From: DATLWN01 sp964492895
GTDB taxonomy: Bacteria > Pseudomonadota > Zetaproteobacteria > Mariprofundales > Mariprofundaceae
DNA length: 64,000 nucleotides
Direction of reading: 5' to 3'
Assembly (NCBI GenBank): GCA_964492895.1
Contig: CAZBLR010000002.1
Coordinates: 93,409 to 157,408 of the forward strand
Of the stretch, positions 1-11,197 are shown in pieces. Under the pieces are notes generated by a model. That model saw only the letters and a list, made by a program, of their open reading frames with translations. It was not told where the DNA came from and ran no database searches. Numbering within the stretch: the stretch's first letter is position 1; each line of letters begins with the position of its first letter. The translations under genes and the position numbers were made by a program.

Positions 1-1079
1 ATGACTTTGGGCCCGGCCAGCAGCAAAAGCAAGCCTGCGTCCCGGCAGGCAACGATGAACGGCGCGGCGTCACAGTCGAGCTCCAGGCCGGCGATCAGGC
101 CAAGGCCGCGTACCGCGCGCACCGCCCTGTGACGTTCGGCGATGGCGTTCAGGCCCGCCAGCAGGCGTTCGCCCTGGGCCCTGGCGTTGGCCACCAGATG
201 CTCGCGCTCGACGGTGCCCAATACGGACAGCGCCGCCGTGCAGGCCAGCGGGTTGCCGCCGAAGGTGGTGCCGTGGCTGCCGGGGGTGAAGGCGGCGGCC
301 ACCTTCCCCGTGGCCAGCATGGCGCCGATCGGAAATCCGCTGCCCAGGCCCTTGGCCAGCGACAGGATGTCCGGCAATGCCGCCTCGTGCTGGTAGGCGA
401 ACATGGTGCCGGTGCGGCCGATGCCGGTCTGGATCTCGTCGAGGATCAACAGCACGCCCTCGTTGTCGCACAGCTCGCGCACGGCGGACAGATAGCCGCC
501 CTCGGGCATGTTGACGCCGCCCTCGCCCTGGATCGGTTCGAGCATGATGGCGGCGGTATCCTCGTCGATGGCGGCCTCCAGCGCCGCGACATCGCCGTAC
601 GGCACGTGCAGGAAGCCCGGCATCAGCGGATCGAAGCCGATCTTGACCTTGTCCTGGCCGGTGGCGGACAGCGTGTTCAGGGTGCGCCCGTGGAAGGACT
701 GCGTGGCGGTGATGATGGTGCGCCGCGGCGAGCCCTGGTCGTGCCAGTAGCGGCGGGCCAGCTTGATGGCCGCCTCGTTGGCCTCCGCACCCGAGTTGCA
801 GAAGAAGGCCTGGTCCAGCCCGGAGAGCCGGCACAGGGTCTCGGCCAGCTGTTCCTGCTGCGGGATGTGGAACAGGTTCGAGCAGTGGATCAGCGTTTCG
901 GCCTGCCGGCACACGGCCTCGGCCAGCGCCGGATGGGCGTGGCCGAGCGTGTTGACGGCAATGCCGGAGATGAAATCGAGGTAGCACTTGCCGCGGTCGT
1001 CCCAGGCGCGGCTGCCCCGGCCCTTGACCAGGCGCACCGGGAAACGGGCATAGGTGTTCATCAGATACGGGCTGTTCAT
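1..1079 (-). CDS. argD: acetylornithine aminotransferase (3' end beyond window)
   Basis: PLP-dependent class III aminotransferase that makes N-acetylornithine from its semialdehyde in arginine synthesis; such enzymes often also act on succinyl-diaminopimelate. The start ATG at 1079 gives MNSPYLMNTY, typical of the family. Visible landmarks are the phosphate-binding NSGAEAN (about residues 95-101), LILDEIQTG (about 211-219) and the Schiff-base lysine K243 in LAKGLGSGFP. The reading frame runs off the left edge after about 359 codons, so roughly 30 C-terminal residues are missing. It lies 56 bp downstream of the CDF transporter on the same strand and may be co-transcribed, although the functions are unrelated. 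Confidence 0.95.
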   Translation of the reverse strand, partial: MNSPYLMNTYARFPVRLVKGRGSRAWDDRGKCYLDFISGIAVNTLGHAHPALAEAVCRQAETLIHCSNLFHIPQQEQLAETLCRLSGLDQAFFCNSGAEANEAAIKLARRYWHDQGSPRRTIITATQSFHGRTLNTLSATGQDKVKIGFDPLMPGFLHVPYGDVAALEAAIDEDTAAIMLEPIQGEGGVNMPEGGYLSAVRELCDNEGVLLILDEIQTGIGRTGTMFAYQHEAALPDILSLAKGLGSGFPIGAMLATGKVAAAFTPGSHGTTFGGNPLACTAALSVLGTVEREHLVANARAQGERLLAGLNAIAERHRAVRAVRGLGLIAGLELDCDAAPFIVACRDAGLLLLLAGPKV

Positions 1080-1135
1080 CGTTCGAAGTGTAGGGAACAG
1101 GCCGGAAAATGCATCTGTTCCGGCGGTGCGGATGC

Positions 1136-2029
1136 TCAGCATCCCTCGTCGGGGCAGACGATTTCCGGCTGCAGCGTGGCATGGCTGACACCGAGATCAT
1201 GAAGCCGTTCGAGCAGTTGCGGCAGGATGGTGTTCCAGTCCTCCATGGCCTCGATGCGCACGTGCGCCGACAGGGCCACCTGCCCGCTCGGCAGCTTCCA
1301 CACATGCACGTGGTGGCTGCCGGTCACACCGTCGGCGGCGTTCAGGGCATCCTGCAGCTCGTGCACGTGGAAGCCCGCCGGCACCGATTCCATGAGCTCC
1401 AACGTCGTCTCGCGCAGCAGCCGCCAGCCGCCCCAGACCAGGATGCCGGCCACCAGGAAGGACAGGATCGGATCGATGGGCATCCAGCCGGTCAGCAGGA
1501 TCACGACGCCGGCGACGATGGCGGCGACGGAGCCCACGGCGTCGCCGAGCACGTGCCAGAAGGCGGCGCGCGTGTTCAGATCGTCGTCACCATGCAGCCA
1601 GCGCAGGATCAGCAGATTGACCAACAGGCCGACGACGGCGATGGCCAGCAGGATGGCGCCCTTGACGGGGTGCGGGGTCGTCAGGCGCTCGAAGGCCTCC
1701 CAGACGATCCAGACGCTCAGGAGCCATAGTGCCAGGCCGTTGATCTGGGCCGCGAACAGCTTGGCACGGCCGTAGCCGTAGCTCATGCGGTCGGTGGCGG
1801 GACGCTGGGCGATGCGGCTGGCTGTCAGTGCCAGGCCCAGGGCCACGATGTCGGAGGCCATGTGCGCGGCATCGGCGAGCAGGGCCAGCGAGCCGGAGAT
1901 GAGGCCGCCGCCGAGCTCAACCAGCGCGAACAGCGTCGTCAGCATCACGGCCTTGTTCAGCGGCGCGTGGTGATCGTGCCCGTGGCCGTGCCCGTGATCG
2001 TGCCCGTGGTCGTGATGGTGGGTGCTCAT
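1136..2029 (-). CDS. CDF-family cation efflux transporter (ZitB/CzcD type)
   Basis: Inner-membrane divalent metal/proton antiporter of 297 residues. Residues 4-21 are a cytoplasmic His/Asp/Gly-rich stretch, usual for zinc exporters. The two intramembrane metal-site motifs are H56-x3-D60 in the second helix and H159-x3-D163 in the fifth, the H-x3-D pairs of zinc-preferring CDF proteins. Six hydrophobic segments are followed by a cytoplasmic domain of about 90 residues ending in CPDEGC. The start overlaps the stop of the upstream ABC ATPase by 4 bp (ATGA), so the two are translationally coupled. Zinc, cobalt or cadmium specificity is inferred from family rules. Confidence 0.93.
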   Translation of the reverse strand: MSTHHHDHGHDHGHGHGHDHHAPLNKAVMLTTLFALVELGGGLISGSLALLADAAHMASDIVALGLALTASRIAQRPATDRMSYGYGRAKLFAAQINGLALWLLSVWIVWEAFERLTTPHPVKGAILLAIAVVGLLVNLLILRWLHGDDDLNTRAAFWHVLGDAVGSVAAIVAGVVILLTGWMPIDPILSFLVAGILVWGGWRLLRETTLELMESVPAGFHVHELQDALNAADGVTGSHHVHVWKLPSGQVALSAHVRIEAMEDWNTILPQLLERLHDLGVSHATLQPEIVCPDEGC

Positions 2030-2823
2030 GCGTTCCCCGGCACCGCCTGGTACCAGCCGCCGGATTCGAGCAAGCTCACCGGTGTCTCGAACAGTTCCTC
2101 GAGCCTGGCCGCCGTCAGCGTATCGCGCTTGGGCCCGTCGGCGAGGATGCGCCCCTGTCTGAGCAGGATCACGCGTCCGATCTCCGGCGGGATCTCGTGG
2201 ATGTGATGGGTCACGAGAACCAGGGTCTTGCCGGCCTGCATCAGCGAGCGCATCAGGGCCAGGTACTGGAAGGTGGCGGTCAGGTCCAGGCCGCTCGTCG
2301 GTTCATCGAGCACCAGCACGCCGGGATCGTGGATCAGGGCCCGGCCGAGCAGGCAGCGCCGTTGCTGGCCGGTGGACATGTGTTCAAAGGGCGTGTGCGC
2401 GAGCCCGGCGATGCCGAGCAGCGCCATCAGCTCGCGGGCCCGTGCCATGTCCTGTTCGCCGTACGACTGATGGGCATGGATGCCGATGCTGGCGTACAGG
2501 CCGGACAGGATGATCTCCAGGCCGCGCGCATCCGGCTCGTAATCGTTCTGCAGGTCCTGCGACACGATGCCCAGGTGCCGGCGCAGGTCCCGGATGTCCC
2601 AGCGCTCCTGGCCGAACAGGGTCATGCGGCTGTGTTCGCGGTGCAGCGGGTAGAGCTCCCGCGTCATCAGCTTCAGCAGGGTGGACTTGCCGGCGCCGTT
2701 CGGGCCGAGGATGGCCACATGCTCGCCGACATGCAGGCTCAGGCTCAGATCCTCGAACACCCGGGTCTGTTCGCGGTTCGCCGCGACATGGCGCAATTCG
2801 ACGATGGCGGCGGGTGCGGGCAT
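2026..2823 (-). CDS. ABC transporter ATP-binding protein (stand-alone)
   Basis: ABC ATPase of 265 residues with Walker A GPNGAGKST (40-48), a variant signature MSTGQQR (149-155), Walker B VLVLDEP (169-175) and a histidine switch in LVTHHIHE (about 200-207). The sequence resembles ModF/YlmA-like ATPases and iron-siderophore importers. No permease or binding protein lies nearby. Its only coupled partner is the CDF exporter downstream, through a 4-bp overlap. It could energise a permease encoded elsewhere or act as a soluble ABC protein; the substrate cannot be told from the sequence. The start ATG at 2823 diverges from trpF across 69 bp. Confidence 0.85.
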   Translation of the reverse strand: MPAPAAIVELRHVAANREQTRVFEDLSLSLHVGEHVAILGPNGAGKSTLLKLMTRELYPLHREHSRMTLFGQERWDIRDLRRHLGIVSQDLQNDYEPDARGLEIILSGLYASIGIHAHQSYGEQDMARARELMALLGIAGLAHTPFEHMSTGQQRRCLLGRALIHDPGVLVLDEPTSGLDLTATFQYLALMRSLMQAGKTLVLVTHHIHEIPPEIGRVILLRQGRILADGPKRDTLTAARLEELFETPVSLLESGGWYQAVPGNA

Positions 2824-2892
2824 CGGCCCACGCTAGCGCAGAAACGCGGCTGCGAGTAGCGCGGCAAGCCCTTGCTTTGATAGGGTTCGGCG

Positions 2893-3542
2893 ATGGATAC
2901 GTCCGTCTTGCGGTATCGGACCCGCATCAAGGTCTGCGGCATCACCCGCAAGCAGGACGCGCTGTTGGCGGCCGGGCTCGGCGCCGATGCCGTCGGTTTC
3001 GTGTTCTATGACAAATCCCCGCGTTATATCGCACCGGAAAAGGCCGCCGCCATCCTGCGCGCGCTGCCGCCCTTCGTGTCCGCGGTCGGCCTGTTCGTGA
3101 ACCCGACGCAGGACGAGGTCGATGCCACGCTCACGCTCTGCCCGCTGGACGTGCTGCAGCTGCACGGCGACGAGACGCCGGAGTTCTGCGAGGCCCAGGC
3201 CCGGCGCGTGCTGAAGGCCGTGCCGGTTTCGGGGCGGGAGGATCTCAAGCGGGTGCATCGCTTCGACGTGCCGGTGCTGCTCGACGCGCGCGCGCCGGAG
3301 GGGGTCTACGGTGGCACCGGCGTCCGTTTCGACTGGGGCCTGCTCGACGGGTTCACGCATGCCCGGCCCCTGGTCCTGGCCGGAGGCCTGGATGCACAGA
3401 ACGTGGCCGAGGCGCTGGCGGTTCGCCAATGGTTCGCGCTGGATGTATCCTCCGGGGTCGAGGCCTTGCCTGGCATCAAGGATGAGGGGAAGATGCGGGC
3501 CTTTTTTGACGCCGTGTGGCGGGCGGAGGAGCGAGCGCAGCC

Positions 3543-3546
<4 letters not shown>
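2893..3546 (+). CDS. trpF: phosphoribosylanthranilate isomerase
   Basis: Catalyses the Amadori rearrangement of phosphoribosylanthranilate to CdRP in tryptophan synthesis. The 217-residue TIM barrel carries the KVCG motif (13-16) with catalytic Cys15, the QLHGDE strand, and the C-terminal ALDVSSGVE segment containing the catalytic Asp and phosphate-binding residues. AGGG lies 8 nt before the ATG. It is first in a run trpF-trpB-trpA-hydrolase-accD-folC. Its stop codon overlaps the GTG of trpB (GTGA). trpE, trpG, trpD and trpC are not in the window. Confidence 0.97.
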
Positions 3547-4768
<1,222 letters not shown>

Positions 4769-4772
<4 letters not shown>

Positions 4773-5602
4773 GTCACACCGATCGTCTCGCCGCGCGCTT
4801 CGCCGCCTGCCGCGCCGCTGGCCGCGCCGCCCTGGTCGGCTACCTGACCGCGGGGGATCCCGATCCGGCCGATTCCGAGTCGCTGCTGACATCGCTGGCG
4901 GCGGAGGTCGACGTGCTGGAGATCGGCATGCCGTTCTCCGACCCGATGGCCGACGGACCGGTGATCCAGGCCGCGAGCGAGCGGGCGCTGGCCGCCGGCA
5001 CGCACATGGACGACGTGTTTCGCCTGGCCGAGGCGGTGCGCAAGGCGCAGCCGGACATCGGTATCGTGCTGATGGGTTATGCCAACACGCCGTATGCCAT
5101 GGGCTTCGAGCGCTTTGCCGAGCGTGCCCGTGAATGTGGCGTCGACGGCGTGCTGCTGGTGGACATCCCGCCCGAGGAGTCGGCGCTGTGCCGCGACGTG
5201 CTGCGCTCCCGCGGTCTGCACCAGATCTTCCTGCTGTCGCCGACCTCGACGGACCGCCGCATCGATCTTGTGGCTGAAAACGGCAGCGGCTTCATCTATT
5301 ATGTATCGCTGACGGGCATTACCGGGGCCGAGATGGGCGAGATCGGGCAGGTGCGCGACAGCGTGGCACGTATCCGGGCGCGCACCGAACTGCCGGTGTG
5401 CGTCGGCTTCGGCATCAAATCCCCGTCGCAGGCGGAGGCGGTTGCCGCGTTCGCCGATGGCGTGGTCGTGGGCAGTCATTTCGTCACGCAGGTGACGGCC
5501 CATGCCGGCGATGTCGGTGCTGCGGGTACCGCCATCCGGACGGCCGCAGCGGCCATGCACGAGGCCATGACGCGCACGCCCGTCGCAGGAGAGATGGTTT
5601 GA
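4769..5602 (+). CDS. trpA: tryptophan synthase alpha subunit
   Basis: Cleaves indole-3-glycerol phosphate and channels indole to TrpB; 277 residues, TIM barrel. Catalytic Glu51 and Asp62 are visible in EIGMPFSDPMAD, and the phosphate-binding GFGIKSP loop is near residue 212. The start overlaps the trpB stop by 4 bp. The end is unusual: the stop codon shares TTGA with the start of a metallo-beta-lactamase-fold gene, extending the coupled chain to a protein with no known part in tryptophan synthesis. Confidence 0.97.
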
Positions 5603-6384
5603 AGATCAAGGTGCTTGGATGCTACGGGGGGCAGCTGCTCGGGTTTCACCTGACCTCGTTCCTGGTCAACGAAACCATCCTGCTCGATGCCGGCTGTCCG
5701 ACGGAGGCGCTGAGCCTGGAGGAACAGCATGGCATTCGTCACCTGTTCATCTCCCACACGCATCTGGACCACATCAAGGATATCGGCTTTCTGGCCGACA
5801 ACCGCTCGCTGAAACGCCTCGGCGGCAACGCCGACAACCGCTCCGTGGCCATCTACAGCCTGCAGGAGAACATCGATGTCCTGAAGGCACATTACCTGAA
5901 CAACAAGGTGTGGCCGGATTTCACCTGTCTGCCGACGGCCGAGGATCCGATCCTGAAGCTGCAGGCGATCGAGGCCGAGAAGACCATCACCGTGGACGGC
6001 GTATCCATCACGCCGATCCCGGTTCACCATCCCGTTCCCTGCACCGGCTTCCTGCTGGAGCAGAACGGCACGCAGTTCATCTATACCGCGGATACCGGCC
6101 ATACCGACCGCATCTGGGAGGTGGCCAACGCGCAGCCGAACCTGAGGGGCATCATCCTCGACTGCTCCTTCCCGAATGCCTATGAGCGTCTGGCGGGCAT
6201 CAGCGGCCACCTGACCGCGAACGGCGTGGCCACGGAGCTGAAGAAACTGGAGCGCCTGGGCAGGGTCCCGGTCTACCTGTACCACATGAAGCCGGAGACG
6301 CTGAATGTGATGACGGCCGAGATCGAGAAACTGAACATTCCGCACCTGCGCATGCTGACGCAGGTCGACGAGCTTCTTCTCTAG
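5599..6384 (+). CDS. metallo-beta-lactamase-fold hydrolase, class II cyclic-nucleotide phosphodiesterase-like
   Basis: Predicted cytoplasmic metal-dependent hydrolase of 261 residues. The zinc motif HTHLDH is at 53-58, with further ligands likely in PVHHPVPCTG and TADTGHTD. The N-terminal KVLGCYGGQLLGFHLTS and the overall layout resemble class II 3',5'-cyclic-nucleotide phosphodiesterases (PDEase_II) and RNase Z relatives. The TTG at 5599 is chosen because it overlaps the trpA stop (TTGA) and AGGAGAG lies about 6-7 nt upstream; an earlier in-frame ATG at 5398 would run inside trpA. It lies between trpA and accD. The substrate is unknown; cAMP is a possibility only. Confidence 0.85.
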   Translation: MKIKVLGCYGGQLLGFHLTSFLVNETILLDAGCPTEALSLEEQHGIRHLFISHTHLDHIKDIGFLADNRSLKRLGGNADNRSVAIYSLQENIDVLKAHYLNNKVWPDFTCLPTAEDPILKLQAIEAEKTITVDGVSITPIPVHHPVPCTGFLLEQNGTQFIYTADTGHTDRIWEVANAQPNLRGIILDCSFPNAYERLAGISGHLTANGVATELKKLERLGRVPVYLYHMKPETLNVMTAEIEKLNIPHLRMLTQVDELLL

Positions 6385-6404
6385 GATCAGGAAACACCAT
6401 CGAC

Positions 6405-7262
6405 ATGAACTGGCTTACCCGACTCATCGAACTTCCGAAGCAGGCGAAACCCAAGGAGGCGCCGGAGGGGCTGTGGGTGAAATGCCCCAGCTGCAGCGAG
6501 GCCATCTACCACAAGGAGCTGCTGCGCAGCCAGATGGTGTGTCCGAAATGCGGATACCACCATCGCATCGATGCCGGGCTGCGTGCCGAGATGCTGTTCG
6601 ACAAGGACACCGTCGAGGTGCACGACGGCGAGCTGCGTTCCGAGGATCCGCTGTCCTTCAAGGACAAGAAGCGCTACCGCGACCGCGTGCGTGATGCCGC
6701 CAAGAGCGCCGGCACCGACGATGCCGTGCACAACTATGTCGGCGATATCATGGGCCGCACCGTCTCCGTATCCATGTTCGAGTTCGGCTTCATGGGCGGC
6801 AGCATGGGGTCGGTCGCCGGCGAGAAGATCGTGCGCGGCATGGAGCGGGCGCTGGAGCGTCGCTGCCCCTATCTGCTGGTCACCGCGTCCGGCGGCGCCC
6901 GCATGCAGGAGGGCATCCTCTCCCTGATGCAGATGGCCAAGACCTCGGCGGTGGTCAACCGCATGCATGCGGAAAAGCTGCCCTTCGTCTGCCTGTTGAC
7001 CGATCCGACCATGGGCGGCGTATCCGCCTCGGTAGGCTGGCTGGGCGATGTCATCCTGGCCGAGCCCGGGGCACTGATCGGATTTGCCGGACCGCGCGTG
7101 ATCCAGGAGACCGTGGGCCAGGAACTGCCGAAGGGCTTCCAGCGGCCGGACTTCCTGGTCGAGCACGGCCTGATCGATGCCGTGGTGGACCGGCGCCAGC
7201 AGCGCGAATACCTGTCCTCGCTGCTGGACAAGCTCTGCCAGCGTCCCTACCACCAGTCCTGA
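6405..7262 (+). CDS. accD: acetyl-CoA carboxylase carboxyltransferase beta subunit
   Basis: Zinc-ribbon subunit of the carboxyltransferase that makes malonyl-CoA for fatty-acid synthesis; works with AccA, which is not in the window. It has 285 residues with four zinc cysteines C27, C30, C46 and C49, followed by a crotonase-like fold containing ASGGARMQEG and the oxyanion-hole glycines of MGGVSASVG. It starts 20 bp after the hydrolase gene and 22 bp before folC. The accD-folC order is the common proteobacterial one. Confidence 0.97.
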   Translation: MNWLTRLIELPKQAKPKEAPEGLWVKCPSCSEAIYHKELLRSQMVCPKCGYHHRIDAGLRAEMLFDKDTVEVHDGELRSEDPLSFKDKKRYRDRVRDAAKSAGTDDAVHNYVGDIMGRTVSVSMFEFGFMGGSMGSVAGEKIVRGMERALERRCPYLLVTASGGARMQEGILSLMQMAKTSAVVNRMHAEKLPFVCLLTDPTMGGVSASVGWLGDVILAEPGALIGFAGPRVIQETVGQELPKGFQRPDFLVEHGLIDAVVDRRQQREYLSSLLDKLCQRPYHQS

Positions 7263-7284
7263 TTCCCCGCACTGCGGGAGCCCC

Positions 7285-8448
7285 ATGACGGATAAGCCCG
7301 ATTCGATCGAGGCGTGGCTGGCCCAGTTGGGCCGGCCGGCCGCCGACCGCGACTACCGTCCAGGCCATGCCCGCATGCAGGCGCTGCTCGCGGGCCTGCC
7401 TCTGCGTCGTCCGCGGCTGCGCATCCGGGTGGCCGGCACCAACGGCAAGGGCTCGACGGCGATGATGCTGGCCGCGGCACTCGAGGCCAGCGGCTGCCGG
7501 GTCGGCCTGTACACCTCGCCGCATCTGCGGCGCTTCAACGAACGCATCCGCATCGACGGCGGGGAGGCGGACGACGCGTCCCTCGCGGCCTGTCTGGAAC
7601 GGCTGATGCCGCGGGCGCTGGCCGTCGGTGCCTCCTATTTCGAGGTGGCCACGGCCATGGCCCTGATCTGTTTTTCCGAGGCCGGGGTGGATGCCGAGAT
7701 CCTGGAGGCGGGGGTGGGGGCGCGCCTGGATGCCACGACCGCCGTGCCGGCCGATGCGGCGGTGCTGACCCCGGTCGGCCTCGATCATCAGGGCTGGCTC
7801 GGCGATACGCTGGAGGCGATCGCCGGCGAGAAGGCCTGGGCCATGGACGGATGTGCCGTGGCGCTGTCCTCCCCCCAGGCCCCTGCGGTGATGCGCGTAT
7901 TGCAGGCCCAGCGGCCGGACCTGGCCGTGCTCGCTGCGGACGAGGCCGAGGCCCTGCCGGAACTGCGTGCGGCGGGTGCCCATCAGCGGCTGAATGCGGC
8001 GCTGGCCTGGCGCATGCTCTGCCTGCTGTCGCAAAAGGGGATGCTTGCCCTGCGTCAGGCGGAGGCGCTAAGCGCCATTGCGGCGACCGACATCCCGGGG
8101 CGGCTGCAGCGCATCGACTGGGGCGAGCGCCGGATCTGGCTGGATGTGGCGCACAACCTGCCTGCCGTCGAGGCCCTGGTGCCGAGCCTGGCGGGGCTCT
8201 GCGACCGTTTCGAGGCCATCGTGGTGCTGACGCGCGAGGACCGCGATCTTCAGGACGCAGCGCCGCTGCTGCAGCCTCTGGCCGGGCGGCTGGTGATCGG
8301 CCGCGGCAACGACCGCGAGGCGGTGTTCCGGGTGCTGGATGCCCAGATCGGGGCCCAGGGCGCGGGGGATTATCTGGTGATGGGCTCGTTCGTCACGGTG
8401 GGGCTGGCCGGCGAATGGCTGGAGCGGATGCGCGGGTCCGGCGCCTAG
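7285..8448 (+). CDS. folC: bifunctional dihydrofolate synthase/folylpolyglutamate synthase
   Basis: Mur-ligase-like enzyme adding glutamate to dihydropteroate and folates. It has 387 residues, somewhat shorter than the 422 of E. coli. The P-loop AGTNGKGS is at residues 50-57, LYTSPHL follows, and LDVAHN marks the C-terminal domain. The ATG at 7285 is preferred to an ATG at 7177 inside accD. The stop overlaps the convergent ilvN stop by 4 bp, so the two transcripts collide with no room for a terminator. Confidence 0.93.
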   Translation: MTDKPDSIEAWLAQLGRPAADRDYRPGHARMQALLAGLPLRRPRLRIRVAGTNGKGSTAMMLAAALEASGCRVGLYTSPHLRRFNERIRIDGGEADDASLAACLERLMPRALAVGASYFEVATAMALICFSEAGVDAEILEAGVGARLDATTAVPADAAVLTPVGLDHQGWLGDTLEAIAGEKAWAMDGCAVALSSPQAPAVMRVLQAQRPDLAVLAADEAEALPELRAAGAHQRLNAALAWRMLCLLSQKGMLALRQAEALSAIAATDIPGRLQRIDWGERRIWLDVAHNLPAVEALVPSLAGLCDRFEAIVVLTREDRDLQDAAPLLQPLAGRLVIGRGNDREAVFRVLDAQIGAQGAGDYLVMGSFVTVGLAGEWLERMRGSGA

Positions 8449-8938
8449 CTGTCGACCGTGAAGCCGCTGGCACCTCGACGCATGCCGACCGGGCCGGTGC
8501 GCGTCATCTCGATGACGCCGAGCGGGTCAAGCATGCGCAGGAAGGCCTCGAGCTTGTTGGCCTTGCCGGTCAGCTCGACGGTGTAGCTGGCCTCCGAGAC
8601 GTCGACGACCTTGGCACGGAACACGTCGGCCATGCGCAGCACCTCGGCGCGGGTGTCGTCCGTGGCGCGCACCTTGACCAGCAGCATCTCGCGTTCCATG
8701 TGCGCCGTCTGGGAGATGTCCTCGGCCTTGATCACCGGGATCAGCTTGTTCACCTGCTTCTTGATCTGCTCGATGACGGTCTCGTCGCCGCGCGTGACCA
8801 GGGTCATGCGGCTGACCGTCGGGTCCAGCGTGGCCGCGACGTTCAGGCTCTCGATGTTGTAGCCGCGCGCCGAGAACAGGCCGGCCACGCGCGTGAGCAC
8901 GCCGAACTCGTTCTCGACCAGGATGGTGATCACATGCC

Positions 8939-8942
<4 letters not shown>
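8445..8942 (-). CDS. ilvN: acetolactate synthase small (regulatory) subunit
   Basis: Regulatory subunit of acetolactate synthase, 165 residues (the long IlvH type). It has an N-terminal ACT domain (HVITILVENEFGVLTRVAGLF) that binds valine for feedback inhibition, then the C-terminal ACT-like domain. The ATG at 8942 overlaps the ilvB stop (ATGA). Longer in-frame extensions upstream lie inside ilvB and are not used. Confidence 0.96.
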
Positions 8943-10639
<1,697 letters not shown>

Positions 10640-10678
10640 GCTGTTGTGCCTTTGATGTCCACGAAATGCAGACCGGCG

Positions 10679-10707
10679 AACATAGGCAGGGGGTCAGGGC
10701 GTGTCAA
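10679..10707 (-). promoter_or_regulatory. sigma-70 promoter of ilvBN
   Basis: On the minus strand, TTGACA (10707-10702, a perfect -35) is separated by 17 bp from TATGTT (10684-10679). Transcription would start near 10672, about 33 nt before the ilvB ATG. It lies in the 84-bp gap after rimI. Confidence 0.8.
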
Positions 10708-10723
10708 GCGCGAGGGCTTGAAA

Positions 10724-11197
10724 CTAAACGTTTCCATGGGATTCCCGTGCGGACGTAAGCGGGCGCATCATCAGCATGGCATCCTCCCGCCGGGCGCCTC
10801 CCGACAGGGGCGGATAATACTCGCGCCGGTGGCCGGCGATGCGGAATCCCAGCGAGGCATACAGCTGCTGGGCGGGCACGTTGGAGGCGCGCACCTCCAG
10901 GTAGACCGCGGACAGGCCGGCCTTGTGCGTGAATAGCGCGCGGCCGAGGCGCGTGGCCAGGCCCTGGCGCTGGAAATCGGGATGGACGGCGATCTGCAGC
11001 AGATGCACCTCGTCGAGCATGTCGTGGCTGAGCAGGTAGGCGATGATGCGCTTGTGGTGCTCGGCCACGATCAGTTCGTGCCCGGATGCCAGGGCGTGCA
11101 GGATGCTTGTCTCGGACCAGGCCTCCGGCAGCAGCAGCCGGTTCAGCGCATACACGGCCGGCAGGTCGGCCTCCGTTCCCGGCCGGATGCGGATCAC
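10724..11197 (-). CDS. rimI: ribosomal-protein-alanine N-acetyltransferase (GNAT)
   Basis: GNAT acetyltransferase of 157 residues that in E. coli acetylates the N-terminal alanine of ribosomal protein S18. The acetyl-CoA loop is QRQGLAT in VHPDFQRQGLAT, and EVRASNVPAQQLYASLGF is the typical RimI C-terminal part. The GTG start at 11197 overlaps the topA stop (GTGA). rimI often sits beside tsaB or tsaD; here it follows topA. Other GNAT roles cannot be excluded. Confidence 0.88.
   Translation of the reverse strand: MIRIRPGTEADLPAVYALNRLLLPEAWSETSILHALASGHELIVAEHHKRIIAYLLSHDMLDEVHLLQIAVHPDFQRQGLATRLGRALFTHKAGLSAVYLEVRASNVPAQQLYASLGFRIAGHRREYYPPLSGGARREDAMLMMRPLTSARESHGNV

Noticed and set aside
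2824..2892. Possible trp leader or promoter before trpF
   Set aside because: The 69-bp gap shows only a ribosome site; TTGCTT has no -10 at proper spacing.
10640..10723. Possible leader-peptide attenuator before ilvB
   Set aside because: The strong promoter leaves a leader of only about 33 nt; there is no room for a leader peptide and terminator.
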